DNA from: Chloroflexota bacterium
Lineage (GTDB): Bacteria > Chloroflexota > Anaerolineae > SpSt-600
Direction: 5' to 3'
NCBI GenBank assembly: GCA_011041825.1
Contig: DRAO01000461.1
Location: 1 to 6,470 of the forward strand
DNA length: 6,470 nt
The notes under the pieces were generated by a model that was not told the origin of the DNA, did no database searches, and saw nothing but the letters and a program-made list of their open reading frames with translations. Below, piece after piece: positions 1-5,158 of this stretch. The first letter of the stretch is position 1. Each line of letters begins with the position of its first letter. A program made the translations under genes and the position numbers.

Positions 1-349
1 CTATGCCGGAGCCTCGGAGAGGGTCCACCGAGCTGAAGCGGGCGAACTGGACGACGCCGGTGAAACCGGCGAGGAGATCGCAGAGGATGAAATTGTAGAG
101 CTTGACCCGGTTGACCTCCACTCCCAGGGCCCTCGCAGCTTGGGGATTGCCACCGGTGGCGAAAATCCAGTTGCCGTAGTGGGTGCGGGTCAAAAGCAGG
201 CTGAAGAAGACCACTATGAGCCCGAACCAAATCGCTGAAGCATGGAAGCCTCCCGGCAACCTGCCCGAGAGGATTTTCATCAGGGTTGAAGGAGATTCGA
301 GATAAGCGATGGGGAAGCCTCCGGTGACGGCAAGCAGCAACCCTCTCCT
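1..349 (-). pseudogene. C-terminal fragment of sugar ABC transporter permease (RbsC-like), N-terminus missing
   Basis: Translated leftwards from about 349, this frame reads RRGLLLAVTGGFPIAYLE, then a hydrophobic segment (WFGLIVVFFSLLL, one membrane helix), then TRTHYGNWIFATGGNPQAA, RALGVEVNRVK and FSSVDPLRGSGI. The loop with YGNWIFATGGNPQAARALGV is the hallmark cytoplasmic region of RbsC/simple-sugar permeases, the inner-membrane channel subunits of sugar ABC importers. A complete permease has about 300 or more residues, with several helices before the RGLLLAVTGG stretch. Here those helices are absent: upstream sequence switches at about 341-352 to the sugar-binding protein read in another frame. 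There is an internal ATG at 280, but no plausible full-length start. The left edge of the window cuts the C-terminus. Gene order (binding protein then permease) suggests the two fragments come from one operon that lost the DNA between them. I am confident of the family; that it is non-functional is inferred from the missing half. Confidence 0.78.
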
Positions 350-761
350 AGAGCCAGACCATCGGCAGGTAGCCCTGGAGGTACTGCTGCTGGTCAACGG
401 CGAAGAGGGTGATGCCATCTTTGATGGCCTTGAGGGTGACCTCATCCATATCGAAGGTGCCGTGGAGGACTTTGCCGGTCAGGTTCTGCTCCTTGAGGAA
501 CTTCACGGCCGGGTTTGTCCCCAGAGGCCCCAAGGTCAGGATGGCATCGGTATCAGGGTTCTTGGCAAAGTAGCTCTTGAAAATCTCCACCGCTGCGGTG
601 GGGTCAGTCCCGATGTCCAGCTTCTCCACCGGGACTCCGGCCTCGCTCATCACCTCCATAAAGCCCTTGCAGCGAGCCTCCAGGCCGACGTGGCCTACCT
701 CGTGGATGGCGCAGATGGCTCGCTTGGGCTTGCGGACGTTCAGCATCCGCTTGGCGGCCAT
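348..761 (-). pseudogene. Internal fragment of periplasmic sugar-binding protein of an ABC importer
   Basis: From ATG 761 to TAG 350-348 the frame encodes about 137 residues beginning MAAKRMLNVRKPKRAICAIHE. It continues with GHVGLEARCKGF, DIGTDPTAAVEIFKSYF, PDTDAILTLGPLG and FAVDQQQYLQGYLPMVWL. These are typical of the second half of type I periplasmic sugar-binding proteins (ribose/simple-sugar class), which capture sugar outside the membrane for the permease. Family members have about 300-350 residues. The signal peptide and first lobe are missing, and the protein stops right after QGYLPMVWL, where relatives continue for several tens of residues. Both ends look broken: the left end joins permease sequence and the right end joins the DUF4062 gene. 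One base separates the ATG at 761 from the stop codon of that gene, so a truncated product could be made by coupled translation, but it would lack an export signal and a full binding cleft. Confidence 0.78.
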
Positions 762-762
762 C

Positions 763-1413
763 TTACCACTCTTCTTCCCGCTCCAGATGGCCGATACGGA
801 TGTCGCCGGAACCGGTGTGGACGGGGCCGTACACAGGGCCGCTGATGTGCGTCTCGTGGCTAACCTGGGTGATCCCCTTGCCAATCGCCACTTGGCCGCT
901 GACTTGGCCGGAAATCGTAGCTTGGATGTAATCGCCGCTTTGCAAGCGTTCCTGAAGCTCTCTCAACTTCCCCTCCTCCTCGGGCCGGAGGTGGTAACGG
1001 CGATAGCTCTTGATAAGCTCATCAATCACGGCTTCCTGCACTTTGCGCTGGAGTTCTTCAAGGTTGGCGAATTCTGCCCACTTCACATCAATGCGCTCGA
1101 TGAAGGATTGGGTTTCCGGGTCCCGTTCCACCTTCTTGAGGAACACCAGGCGAGGCTTGTTATGCTCGATGGCTGTCTCCCATTCTTTGCGTACTGGCCC
1201 CGAAATGCCTTTCCCCAACAATAGGATGAAGAGGTCGCACTCCCGCACTTTGTCCAGGTAGCTTGTCTCCAGCAAATCAGCCGAGGCAGGGGTGTATTCA
1301 AAAACCCAGGCACGGGTGAGGGGAATGGCTTTCAAGGCTTCCTTAACGGCTTTGCGCTCCTCAAAGAGCTCCCCGATGAGGGAGCTGACAAAAACCAGCA
1401 ACGGGTTTTCCAT
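763..1413 (-). CDS. DUF4062-domain protein with glycine-rich C-terminal repeats
   Basis: This 216-residue protein starts at ATG 1413-1411, six bases after a perfect AGGAGG (1425-1420). Residues 5-25 (LLVFVSSLIGELFEERKAVKE) match the opening of DUF4062, a Rossmann-like, TIR-related domain that usually reads xFISSTxxDLxxER. Residues 51-95 (YLDKVRECDLFILLLGKG, then EWETAIEHNKPRLVF) fit the remaining strands, where relatives have 'sDvfIgllG ... E...A...gkPvLvF'. Residues 115-160 form a charged helical region. The tail (about 165-208) contains SGQVSGQVAIGKGITQ and ISGPVYGPVHTGSGDIRIG, short valine/isoleucine-glycine repeats, followed by a charged end EREEEW. DUF4062 is often the N-terminal module of larger signalling or defence-like (STAND/NTPase) proteins; no NTPase is present here. 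Its stop lies at the junction with the sugar-binding remnant, so the C-terminus may be shortened. It has its own promoter at 1562-1534. The biochemical role is unknown. Confidence 0.8.
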   Translation of the reverse strand: MENPLLVFVSSLIGELFEERKAVKEALKAIPLTRAWVFEYTPASADLLETSYLDKVRECDLFILLLGKGISGPVRKEWETAIEHNKPRLVFLKKVERDPETQSFIERIDVKWAEFANLEELQRKVQEAVIDELIKSYRRYHLRPEEEGKLRELQERLQSGDYIQATISGQVSGQVAIGKGITQVSHETHISGPVYGPVHTGSGDIRIGHLEREEEW

Positions 1414-1533
1414 ATTTTTCCTCCTGAACGCTAGATTAGGGCGAACCGGGGGTAATAATGGATTTGGGTAATGGGCTCTTTAACTTAAGGCTCTTCCGTT
1501 CCACCCATCCTTGAAAATCTCCAAACTTCACCT

Positions 1534-1562
1534 ATTATACCGGGCATAACGCAAAAGTGCAA
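1534..1562 (-). promoter_or_regulatory. Sigma70-like promoter for the DUF4062 gene
   Basis: On the minus strand a perfect TATAAT lies at 1539-1534. TTGCAC lies at 1562-1557, giving a 17-base spacer; only the TTG part matches the -35 consensus well. Transcription would start near 1527, leaving a 5' leader of roughly 110 bases before ATG 1413. The leader contains two GGGTAAT copies (plus strand, about 1450-1472), whose meaning is unknown. The promoter is divergent from the korC promoter, with the two -35 boxes about 18 bases apart. Confidence 0.55.
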
Positions 1563-1579
1563 ACTCCAGCCTGCTCTTC

Positions 1580-1608
1580 TTGACAAAAGGGGAACCTTGC
1601 CATATCAT
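1580..1608 (+). promoter_or_regulatory. Sigma70-like promoter for korC
   Basis: A perfect TTGACA at 1580-1585 and TATCAT (five of six matches to TATAAT) at 1603-1608 are separated by exactly 17 bases. A transcript would begin near 1615, about 47 bases before the korC ATG. Since korC has its own strong promoter and the gene upstream is divergent, it is expressed apart from any korA or korB gene in this neighbourhood. Confidence 0.65.
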
Positions 1609-1627
1609 ATCTTAGGCCTTTCGCCCT

Positions 1628-1649
1628 GTCGAGGAAATAACCCCTCCCT
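1628..1649 (+). repeat. Partial copy of the palindromic element at 2345-2395
   Basis: The stretch beginning GTCGAGGAAATAACCCC matches 2374-2395 (GTCGAAGAAATAACCCC and on) at 19 of 22 bases. At 2374 it is the right arm of a perfect palindrome plus its C-rich flank; here the left arm is absent, so no hairpin can form. It lies in the presumed korC leader, just before the AGAGGA ribosome-binding site at 1652-1657. Two copies in front of two plus-strand genes suggest a dispersed element or a shared leader signal. Confidence 0.5.
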
Positions 1650-1661
1650 GTAGAGGATGTT

Positions 1662-2234
1662 ATGGCACGCTGTGAAGTGAGACTTGCCGGAGAAGGTGGC
1701 CAAGGACTGATACTAGCAGGGGTAATCCTGGCCGAAGCCGCCGTCTATGAGGGCAAAAATGTAGCCCAAACTCAATCCTACGGCCCGGAAGCCAGAGGAG
1801 GAGCCAGCTCCTCGGAAGTTGTAATCTCCGACGATGAGATAGATTACCCCAAGGTGCTTGAGGCCGATGTCTTCCTGGCTATGAGCCAGGAGGCCTGTGA
1901 CAAGTTCTGTCACCAGGTAAGAGGGGATGGCCTCATCATTGTAGATTCAGTAAACGTTCACCGTGTCCCCAGCGGGGCCATCCAAATCCCCATTACCGCA
2001 CTAGCCGAAGAAGTAACCGGGAAGCGCCTCACCGCCAGCATCCTGGCTTTGGGCATCATCGTAGGGATGACAGGGATGGTATCTCCCCAAGCCATCAGAG
2101 AAGCCGTAGCCAAGAGGGTCCCAAAGGGAACCGAGGAAGTGAACCTTGAGGCCTTAAAAGCCGGGATCGAAAAAGGGAGAGAGCTGGCATCACACCTTGG
2201 GATAGCACCCCGCTCATTGCGTAACCACGATTAA
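1662..2234 (+). CDS. korC: 2-oxoacid:ferredoxin oxidoreductase, gamma subunit (KorC/PorG-like)
   Basis: This 190-residue protein has the usual length of the family. Residues 5-15 contain the glycine motif GEGGQG; 36-47 read TQSYGPEARGG, the signature QxYGPExRGG of gamma subunits; 66-76 (LEADVFLAMSQ) and 91-97 (LIIVDSV) complete the Rossmann-like fold. Such cytoplasmic enzymes oxidise 2-oxoglutarate, pyruvate or related acids with CoA, passing electrons to ferredoxin, or run the reverse carboxylation. The gamma subunit works with thiamine-diphosphate-binding alpha and beta subunits. ATG 1662 follows AGAGGA (1652-1657) by four bases, and a strong promoter lies at 1580-1608. No alpha, beta or ferredoxin subunit is in the window: the gene upstream is divergent and the genes downstream are unrelated. 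It is therefore a stand-alone gamma subunit here. The substrate cannot be read from this subunit; 2-oxoglutarate (KorC) is the best guess from motif style. Confidence 0.9.
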   Translation: MARCEVRLAGEGGQGLILAGVILAEAAVYEGKNVAQTQSYGPEARGGASSSEVVISDDEIDYPKVLEADVFLAMSQEACDKFCHQVRGDGLIIVDSVNVHRVPSGAIQIPITALAEEVTGKRLTASILALGIIVGMTGMVSPQAIREAVAKRVPKGTEEVNLEALKAGIEKGRELASHLGIAPRSLRNHD

Positions 2235-2258
2235 GCGAGGGCTGCCAGGCAATTTTCG

Positions 2259-2284
2259 CTCTTGTGTAAATAGCTGCACGAGAG
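2259..2284 (+). other. Imperfect hairpin downstream of korC
   Basis: CTCTTGTG (2259-2266) can pair with CACGAGAG (2277-2284) over eight base pairs, including one G-T, around a ten-base loop. No T-run follows, so it is not a convincing intrinsic terminator by itself. It lies 25 bases after the korC stop and might protect the mRNA 3' end. The rest of 2235-2344 shows nothing recognisable. Confidence 0.3.
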
Positions 2285-2344
2285 GGAAATGGCGTTTTGG
2301 CATCAAAGGAATGCACCTGAAGCAGGGATATTTATTTAGGGAAA

Positions 2345-2398
2345 GTTATTTCTTCGACGGCAGCTTCGCTGCCGTCGAAGAAATAACCCCCCCTTTTT
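2345..2398 (+). terminator. Perfect 19-bp inverted repeat with C/T tail, possible korC terminator
   Basis: GTTATTTCTTCGACGGCAG (2345-2363) is exactly complementary to 2369-2387 around the five-base loop CTTCG. Six Cs and then five Ts (2394-2398) follow. The stem is longer than most intrinsic terminators, and the T-run starts six bases after the stem rather than directly, so terminator function on korC transcripts is plausible but not clear. The long perfect symmetry and the partial second copy at 1628-1649 also fit a short mobile palindromic element. The next gene may begin right at its edge (GTG 2399). Confidence 0.5.
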
Positions 2399-2653
2399 GT
2401 GCAATCTTGTAAACAGGAGCGCAATTTTTATAAGAGCGATTTTGAAGTGGGCAAAAGGGTTGACTCGGGCACAAGGGAACTCGACCTGAGCCCTTATGTG
2501 GGGCGATGGGTGGTGATAATCAGGGGGCGGGTGGCCGGAGTGGGCTTAACCGAGGAGCAAGCCCGTTTAGCCGCTAAGCGCAACCGTCCCAAAGATGAGC
2601 CTTCTGAGGTGTTGTTTGTTACCCCAGAAGAAGCAACATTTTCCAATGGTTAG
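2399..2653 (+). CDS. Small DUF5678-like protein upstream of cca
   Basis: This is a protein of up to 84 residues with core LDLSPYVGRWVVIIRGRVAGVG, then TEEQARLAAKRNRPKDEPSEVLFVTPEE. It resembles DUF5678, a family of small proteins with 'y.GkWVAi..g.Vva.G.t.eeA...Ak......p.i.fVp'. Their function is unknown. There is no signal peptide or membrane segment. The start is uncertain: GTG 2399 directly follows the T-tract of the palindrome and has no ribosome-binding site, while GTG 2447 gives about 68 residues and keeps the whole conserved core. The weak promoter at 2407-2434 would only fit the second start. An AGGAG at 2415-2419 has no suitable start codon close behind in this frame. The stop is three bases before the cca ATG, so the two genes are probably cotranscribed and translationally coupled. 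Confidence 0.6.
   Translation: MQSCKQERNFYKSDFEVGKRVDSGTRELDLSPYVGRWVVIIRGRVAGVGLTEEQARLAAKRNRPKDEPSEVLFVTPEEATFSNG
2407..2434 (+). promoter_or_regulatory. Possible promoter inside the 5' end of the DUF5678-like gene
   Basis: TTGTAA (2407-2412, four of six to consensus) and TATAAG (2429-2434, five of six) are separated by 16 bases. Initiation near 2441 would give an almost leaderless message if translation begins at GTG 2447. If correct, it supports the shorter form of the protein and drives cca. Confidence 0.3.
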
Positions 2654-2656
2654 CCG

Positions 2657-4147
2657 ATGGATTTAAAGCATATCATTCAATTTGTGGCTTCCAGATACCC
2701 TGATGCGTACCTGGTAGGTGGATGCGTACGGGACCGATTGCTGGGTCGGGGGAGCAAAGACTTCGATTTCGTTGTTCCCCAGGGTGCTTTGGAGCTGGCT
2801 CGGGAGATTGCCCGCCGATTTCGAGGGGTCTTCGTCCCCCTAGATGAAGAGCGGGACACTGGACGGGTGGTGTTTCGGGAGCCAGAGGGGCGTTTCTTCT
2901 TCGTTGACATTGCCCGCTGCAATGGCGATACTCTGGAGGAAGACCTTCGTCGCCGTGATTTCACCATCAACGCCATCGCTGTCCGGGCATCCGATTGGGA
3001 TAAGCCTCAACCGGAGTGGATTGACCCCCTGGGGGGGCGGGAAGACCTCCGCCGCAAGCTCATCCGTATGGCCTCGCCCACTGCTTTCCGAGATGACCCC
3101 GCCCGGATGCTGCGGGCCATCCGCTTTGCTGCCTCACTGGGCTTTACCATCGGGGACGAAACTCTCCGCCAGATACGGGAAGATTCGCCTTTGCTCTTGC
3201 GAGCTTCCATCGAGAGGCTGCGGGATGAAATCTGCTATATCCTGGCCCAGGGGAACACCGCCCAGCATATCCTCCTGATGGATGAATTGGGACTGCTCGA
3301 ACAGCTCTTCCCCCCGCTGGGGCCCCTAAAGGGGATGATGCAGACCTATCCCCACCACCTCGATGGCTTCCAGCACACCATCGAGACATTGCGGCAATTG
3401 GATTGGGTGCTGGCCGAGCTTAGCGCCCCATCCCCTCGGGAGGGGCGGGCCGCTCCTCTGCATCATAACCTGGGTGAGCTTAAGGTTGCCATCCTGGAGC
3501 ACATAAATCAGAAGACGGCAGGCGAGCGCAACAGGCTTGTCATCCTCAAGCTCGCCACCTTGCTCCATGATGTGGGCAAACCAGCCACGCTAAGCATAGA
3601 TGAAAGAGGCATCACCCATTTCTACGGCCACGAGTGGGAAGGAGCACGGGAGGCCGCTAAAGCTGTGCGCAGGCTGCGCTTCAGCAATCAGGAAGTCGAA
3701 GGTGTGGGCATAATTGTGGCTCATCATATGCGCCCGGCATTGCTTTCCAGGGAGCCTGAAGTCACCAGGCGGGCTATCTACCGTTTCTTCCGAGACACTG
3801 GCTCCTGGGGGGTGGAAATCTGCCTGTTGGCTTTGGCCGACCACCTGGCTACCTGGATGGAGGGCTTGACACCTGAACGTTGGGAGAGACGCACTTATGT
3901 AGTGGGGATGCTGCTGGAACATTATTTCCGCCGTAAGGAGGTGATAGCACCACCTCCGTTGGTGCGGGGGGGTGAACTCATTAAGGCTCTGGGGCTAGAA
4001 CCCGGCCCTATCGTGGGGAAACTGCTGGAGGCCGTCCGAGAAGCCCAGGCTGCCGGGGAAATCAGAACCAAGGACGAAGCCTTGCATCTGGCAGAAAAAC
4101 TGCTTAGGCAAGCGTCAACACGGGTGGGAGAGCCGCCAGCTTCCTAA
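2657..4147 (+). CDS. cca: CCA tRNA nucleotidyltransferase / poly(A) polymerase family with HD domain
   Basis: This 496-residue cytoplasmic enzyme belongs to the class II nucleotidyltransferases, which add or repair the 3' CCA of tRNA without a template. The N-terminal catalytic head has GGCVRD (21-26), the metal-binding pair in KDFDFVV (D35, D37), RRRDFTINAIA (98-108) and DPLGGREDL (123-131). The neck region has DDPARMLRAIRFAASLGF (146-163), matching the nucleotide-recognition (EDxxR) motif. A C-terminal HD phosphohydrolase domain follows, with H240, LLHDVGKP (H304, D305), GHE (H325), AHH (356-357) and ADH (D395). HD domains in this family often give 2',3'-cyclic phosphodiesterase or phosphatase activity. 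The family contains CCA-, A-adding and poly(A) enzymes, which motifs alone do not separate. It has no clear ribosome-binding site and starts three bases after the DUF5678-like gene, implying coupling. Residues 256-271 (SAPSPREGRAAPLHHN) form a low-complexity insert before the HD core, encoded by a GC-rich inverted repeat. The stop overlaps the stop of the convergent gene. Confidence 0.9.
   Translation: MDLKHIIQFVASRYPDAYLVGGCVRDRLLGRGSKDFDFVVPQGALELAREIARRFRGVFVPLDEERDTGRVVFREPEGRFFFVDIARCNGDTLEEDLRRRDFTINAIAVRASDWDKPQPEWIDPLGGREDLRRKLIRMASPTAFRDDPARMLRAIRFAASLGFTIGDETLRQIREDSPLLLRASIERLRDEICYILAQGNTAQHILLMDELGLLEQLFPPLGPLKGMMQTYPHHLDGFQHTIETLRQLDWVLAELSAPSPREGRAAPLHHNLGELKVAILEHINQKTAGERNRLVILKLATLLHDVGKPATLSIDERGITHFYGHEWEGAREAAKAVRRLRFSNQEVEGVGIIVAHHMRPALLSREPEVTRRAIYRFFRDTGSWGVEICLLALADHLATWMEGLTPERWERRTYVVGMLLEHYFRRKEVIAPPPLVRGGELIKALGLEPGPIVGKLLEAVREAQAAGEIRTKDEALHLAEKLLRQASTRVGEPPAS
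3432..3445. repeat. GC-rich inverted repeat inside cca
   Basis: CCCCTC (3432-3437) and GAGGGG (3440-3445) are perfect inverted copies around GG. GCCC at about 3425-3428 and GGGC at 3447-3450 extend the pairing with mismatches. It encodes part of the proline/arginine-rich linker between the tRNA-binding neck and the HD domain. It may be simple GC-rich coding sequence or a palindromic element that inserted in frame. Confidence 0.4.
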
Positions 4148-4908
4148 GCGCCTCTTATAACCTCCAGCCACTGGCTTGCCGTGCGCTTGCGGCGACATTC
4201 AGGGCAAAGCTCCCAAAGCTCTCTCAATTCAGGGAAACTCTCTTGCACAAAATCCAGTGGCTCCGGGGCGAAGAAGCGACCACACTCGGCACAGGCCCGC
4301 AGTTTGATGACGGTGTTCCAGGTATGCAGGATGCGCTCGTCCCCCCTGTCCTCTATCTTAATGGCTCCGGTAGGGCAAACCTCAGCACAGGCTCCGCAAC
4401 CCACACAGGCTTCAGCCTGGATATCAAAAGGTGTCCCAACCTTACGCTCCATCCCCCGTCCGATGAAGCCGATAGCCGCCGCCCCTATGACCTCCCGGCA
4501 TACCCGTACGCACAGCCCACATAGCACACAGAGTTCCTCGGCTCGCTCCGGAGGAGGCGGACCGAAGCGGGTTTGGGTGACACCTTCCTTGGCAGCCAAC
4601 TCCCGGATGAAGTCCGATTGCGGACAGCGGCTCAGCAGCAACTCCAACACTAGCCGCCGGGCAGCCACCGCTTCAGGGTCATCGGTGCGCACCACCATTC
4701 CCTCTTCAACCGGGTAAGCACAGGAGGCGACAAGCGCCCGGCGGGGCTTTTCGATGGCTACCATACACAGGCGACAGGCCCCATAAGGGGTCAGGGCATC
4801 GTGGTGGCACAGGGTGGGGAGCTCTACTCCCGCAGCCCTCACCGCTTGCAGCACGGTGCTGCCCTCCGGCACTTCAACGGTTTTGCCGTTCACGGTAAGG
4901 CGAACCAT
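4144..4908 (-). CDS. HoxU/NuoG-N-like iron-sulfur protein (2Fe-2S plus two 4Fe-4S)
   Basis: This 254-residue protein starts at ATG 4908, eight bases after AGGAGG (4922-4917). An upstream in-frame ATG at 5061 lies inside the hairpin repeats and would add 51 non-conserved residues, so I reject it. Residues 1-75 form a plant-type [2Fe-2S] ferredoxin domain with ligands C34, C45, C48 and C63. Residues 127-137 (CVLCGLCVRVC) and 168-178 (CVGCGACAEVC) are two [4Fe-4S] sites. The His-Cys cluster box normal in NuoG (HxxxCxxC...C) is absent, replaced by SRCPQSDFIRELAAKEGV. A C-terminal extension has CAEC (206-209) and CPEC (235-238), resembling a zinc ribbon. HoxU-like proteins carry electrons between the NADH/FMN subunit and a partner hydrogenase, formate dehydrogenase or heterodisulfide-reductase-type complex. 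The gene lies downstream of the NuoF-like gene on the same strand, probably one operon despite the long spacer. The partner is not visible. Confidence 0.85.
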   Translation of the reverse strand: MVRLTVNGKTVEVPEGSTVLQAVRAAGVELPTLCHHDALTPYGACRLCMVAIEKPRRALVASCAYPVEEGMVVRTDDPEAVAARRLVLELLLSRCPQSDFIRELAAKEGVTQTRFGPPPPERAEELCVLCGLCVRVCREVIGAAAIGFIGRGMERKVGTPFDIQAEACVGCGACAEVCPTGAIKIEDRGDERILHTWNTVIKLRACAECGRFFAPEPLDFVQESFPELRELWELCPECRRKRTASQWLEVIRGA

Positions 4909-4960
4909 AGCCCTCTCCTCCTGAGCTTGGGCCAGGGCTGGAAACCCCGGCTTCTTAACG

Positions 4961-4981
4961 GCCCGGAGACAAGCTCCGGGC
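4961..4981. repeat. Hairpin with ACAAG loop
   Basis: GCCCGGAG (4961-4968) and CTCCGGGC (4974-4981) pair perfectly around ACAAG. On the minus strand the loop reads CTTGT and is followed by CGTTAAGAAG, similar to tails after other hairpins here. A weaker stem, CCAGGG/CCCCGG (4932-4937 with 4945-4950), lies between it and the ribosome-binding site of the HoxU-like gene. Confidence 0.8.
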
Positions 4982-4990
4982 CATTCTCGA

Positions 4991-5140
4991 TTGTTGATGC
5001 TCCGCCAACACGAGGTTGGCGGTATCTCTAAAGTCCTTAATTGTTGATACTCCGCCAACACGAGGTTGGCGGTATCTCAGAAGTCTTTGATTGCTGATGC
5101 TCCGCCAACACACGGTTGGCGCTCTTAACTTTTGATACCC
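4991..5140. repeat. Three tandem 50-bp repeats, each with a hairpin
   Basis: Units start at 4991, 5041 and 5091 with TTGTTGATGC, TTGTTGATAC and TTGCTGATGC, then TCCGCCAAC. Each contains a stem, CCGCCAAC with GTTGGCGG in units 1 and 2 (5002-5022, 5052-5072) and a seven-pair version in unit 3 (5103-5121). Loops are ACGAG, ACGAG and ACACG. Units 1 and 2 are nearly identical over about 40 bases; unit 3 diverges after its hairpin. The copies abut, with no unique spacers, so this is not a CRISPR array. The block lies in the presumed transcribed spacer between the NuoF-like and HoxU-like genes. Confidence 0.85.
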
Positions 5141-5158
5141 CTGCCCTTGTGGCAGGGG
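5138..5158. repeat. Hairpin with CTTGT loop, first of the 64-bp block
   Basis: CCCCTGCC (5138-5145) pairs perfectly with GGCAGGGG (5151-5158) around CTTGT. On the minus strand the loop is ACAAG and the stem is followed by TATCAAAAGTTAAG. That resembles the TATCAACAATTAAG that follows the hairpin of the second 50-bp unit, although the stem sequences are unrelated. Confidence 0.8.

Noticed and set aside
309..1261. Several long plus-strand open frames opposite the DUF4062 gene and the sugar-binding remnant
   Set aside because: They are antisense shadows in GC-rich coding DNA, without ribosome-binding sites or recognisable domains; the minus-strand frames carry clear family motifs.
4181..4717. 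Plus-strand 178-residue open frame opposite the HoxU-like gene
   Set aside because: Composition is serine/arginine/proline-rich as expected from an antisense frame, with no domain similarity.
4909..5061. Upstream in-frame start for the HoxU-like protein (ATG 5061)
   Set aside because: The extra 51 residues are translated hairpin repeats with no ferredoxin similarity, while ATG 4908 has an AGGAGG at good spacing and opens the conserved domain.
4991..5130. CRISPR-like array of palindromic repeats
   Set aside because: The 50-bp units abut and are similar over most of their length; there are no unique spacers of uniform size and no cas genes in view.
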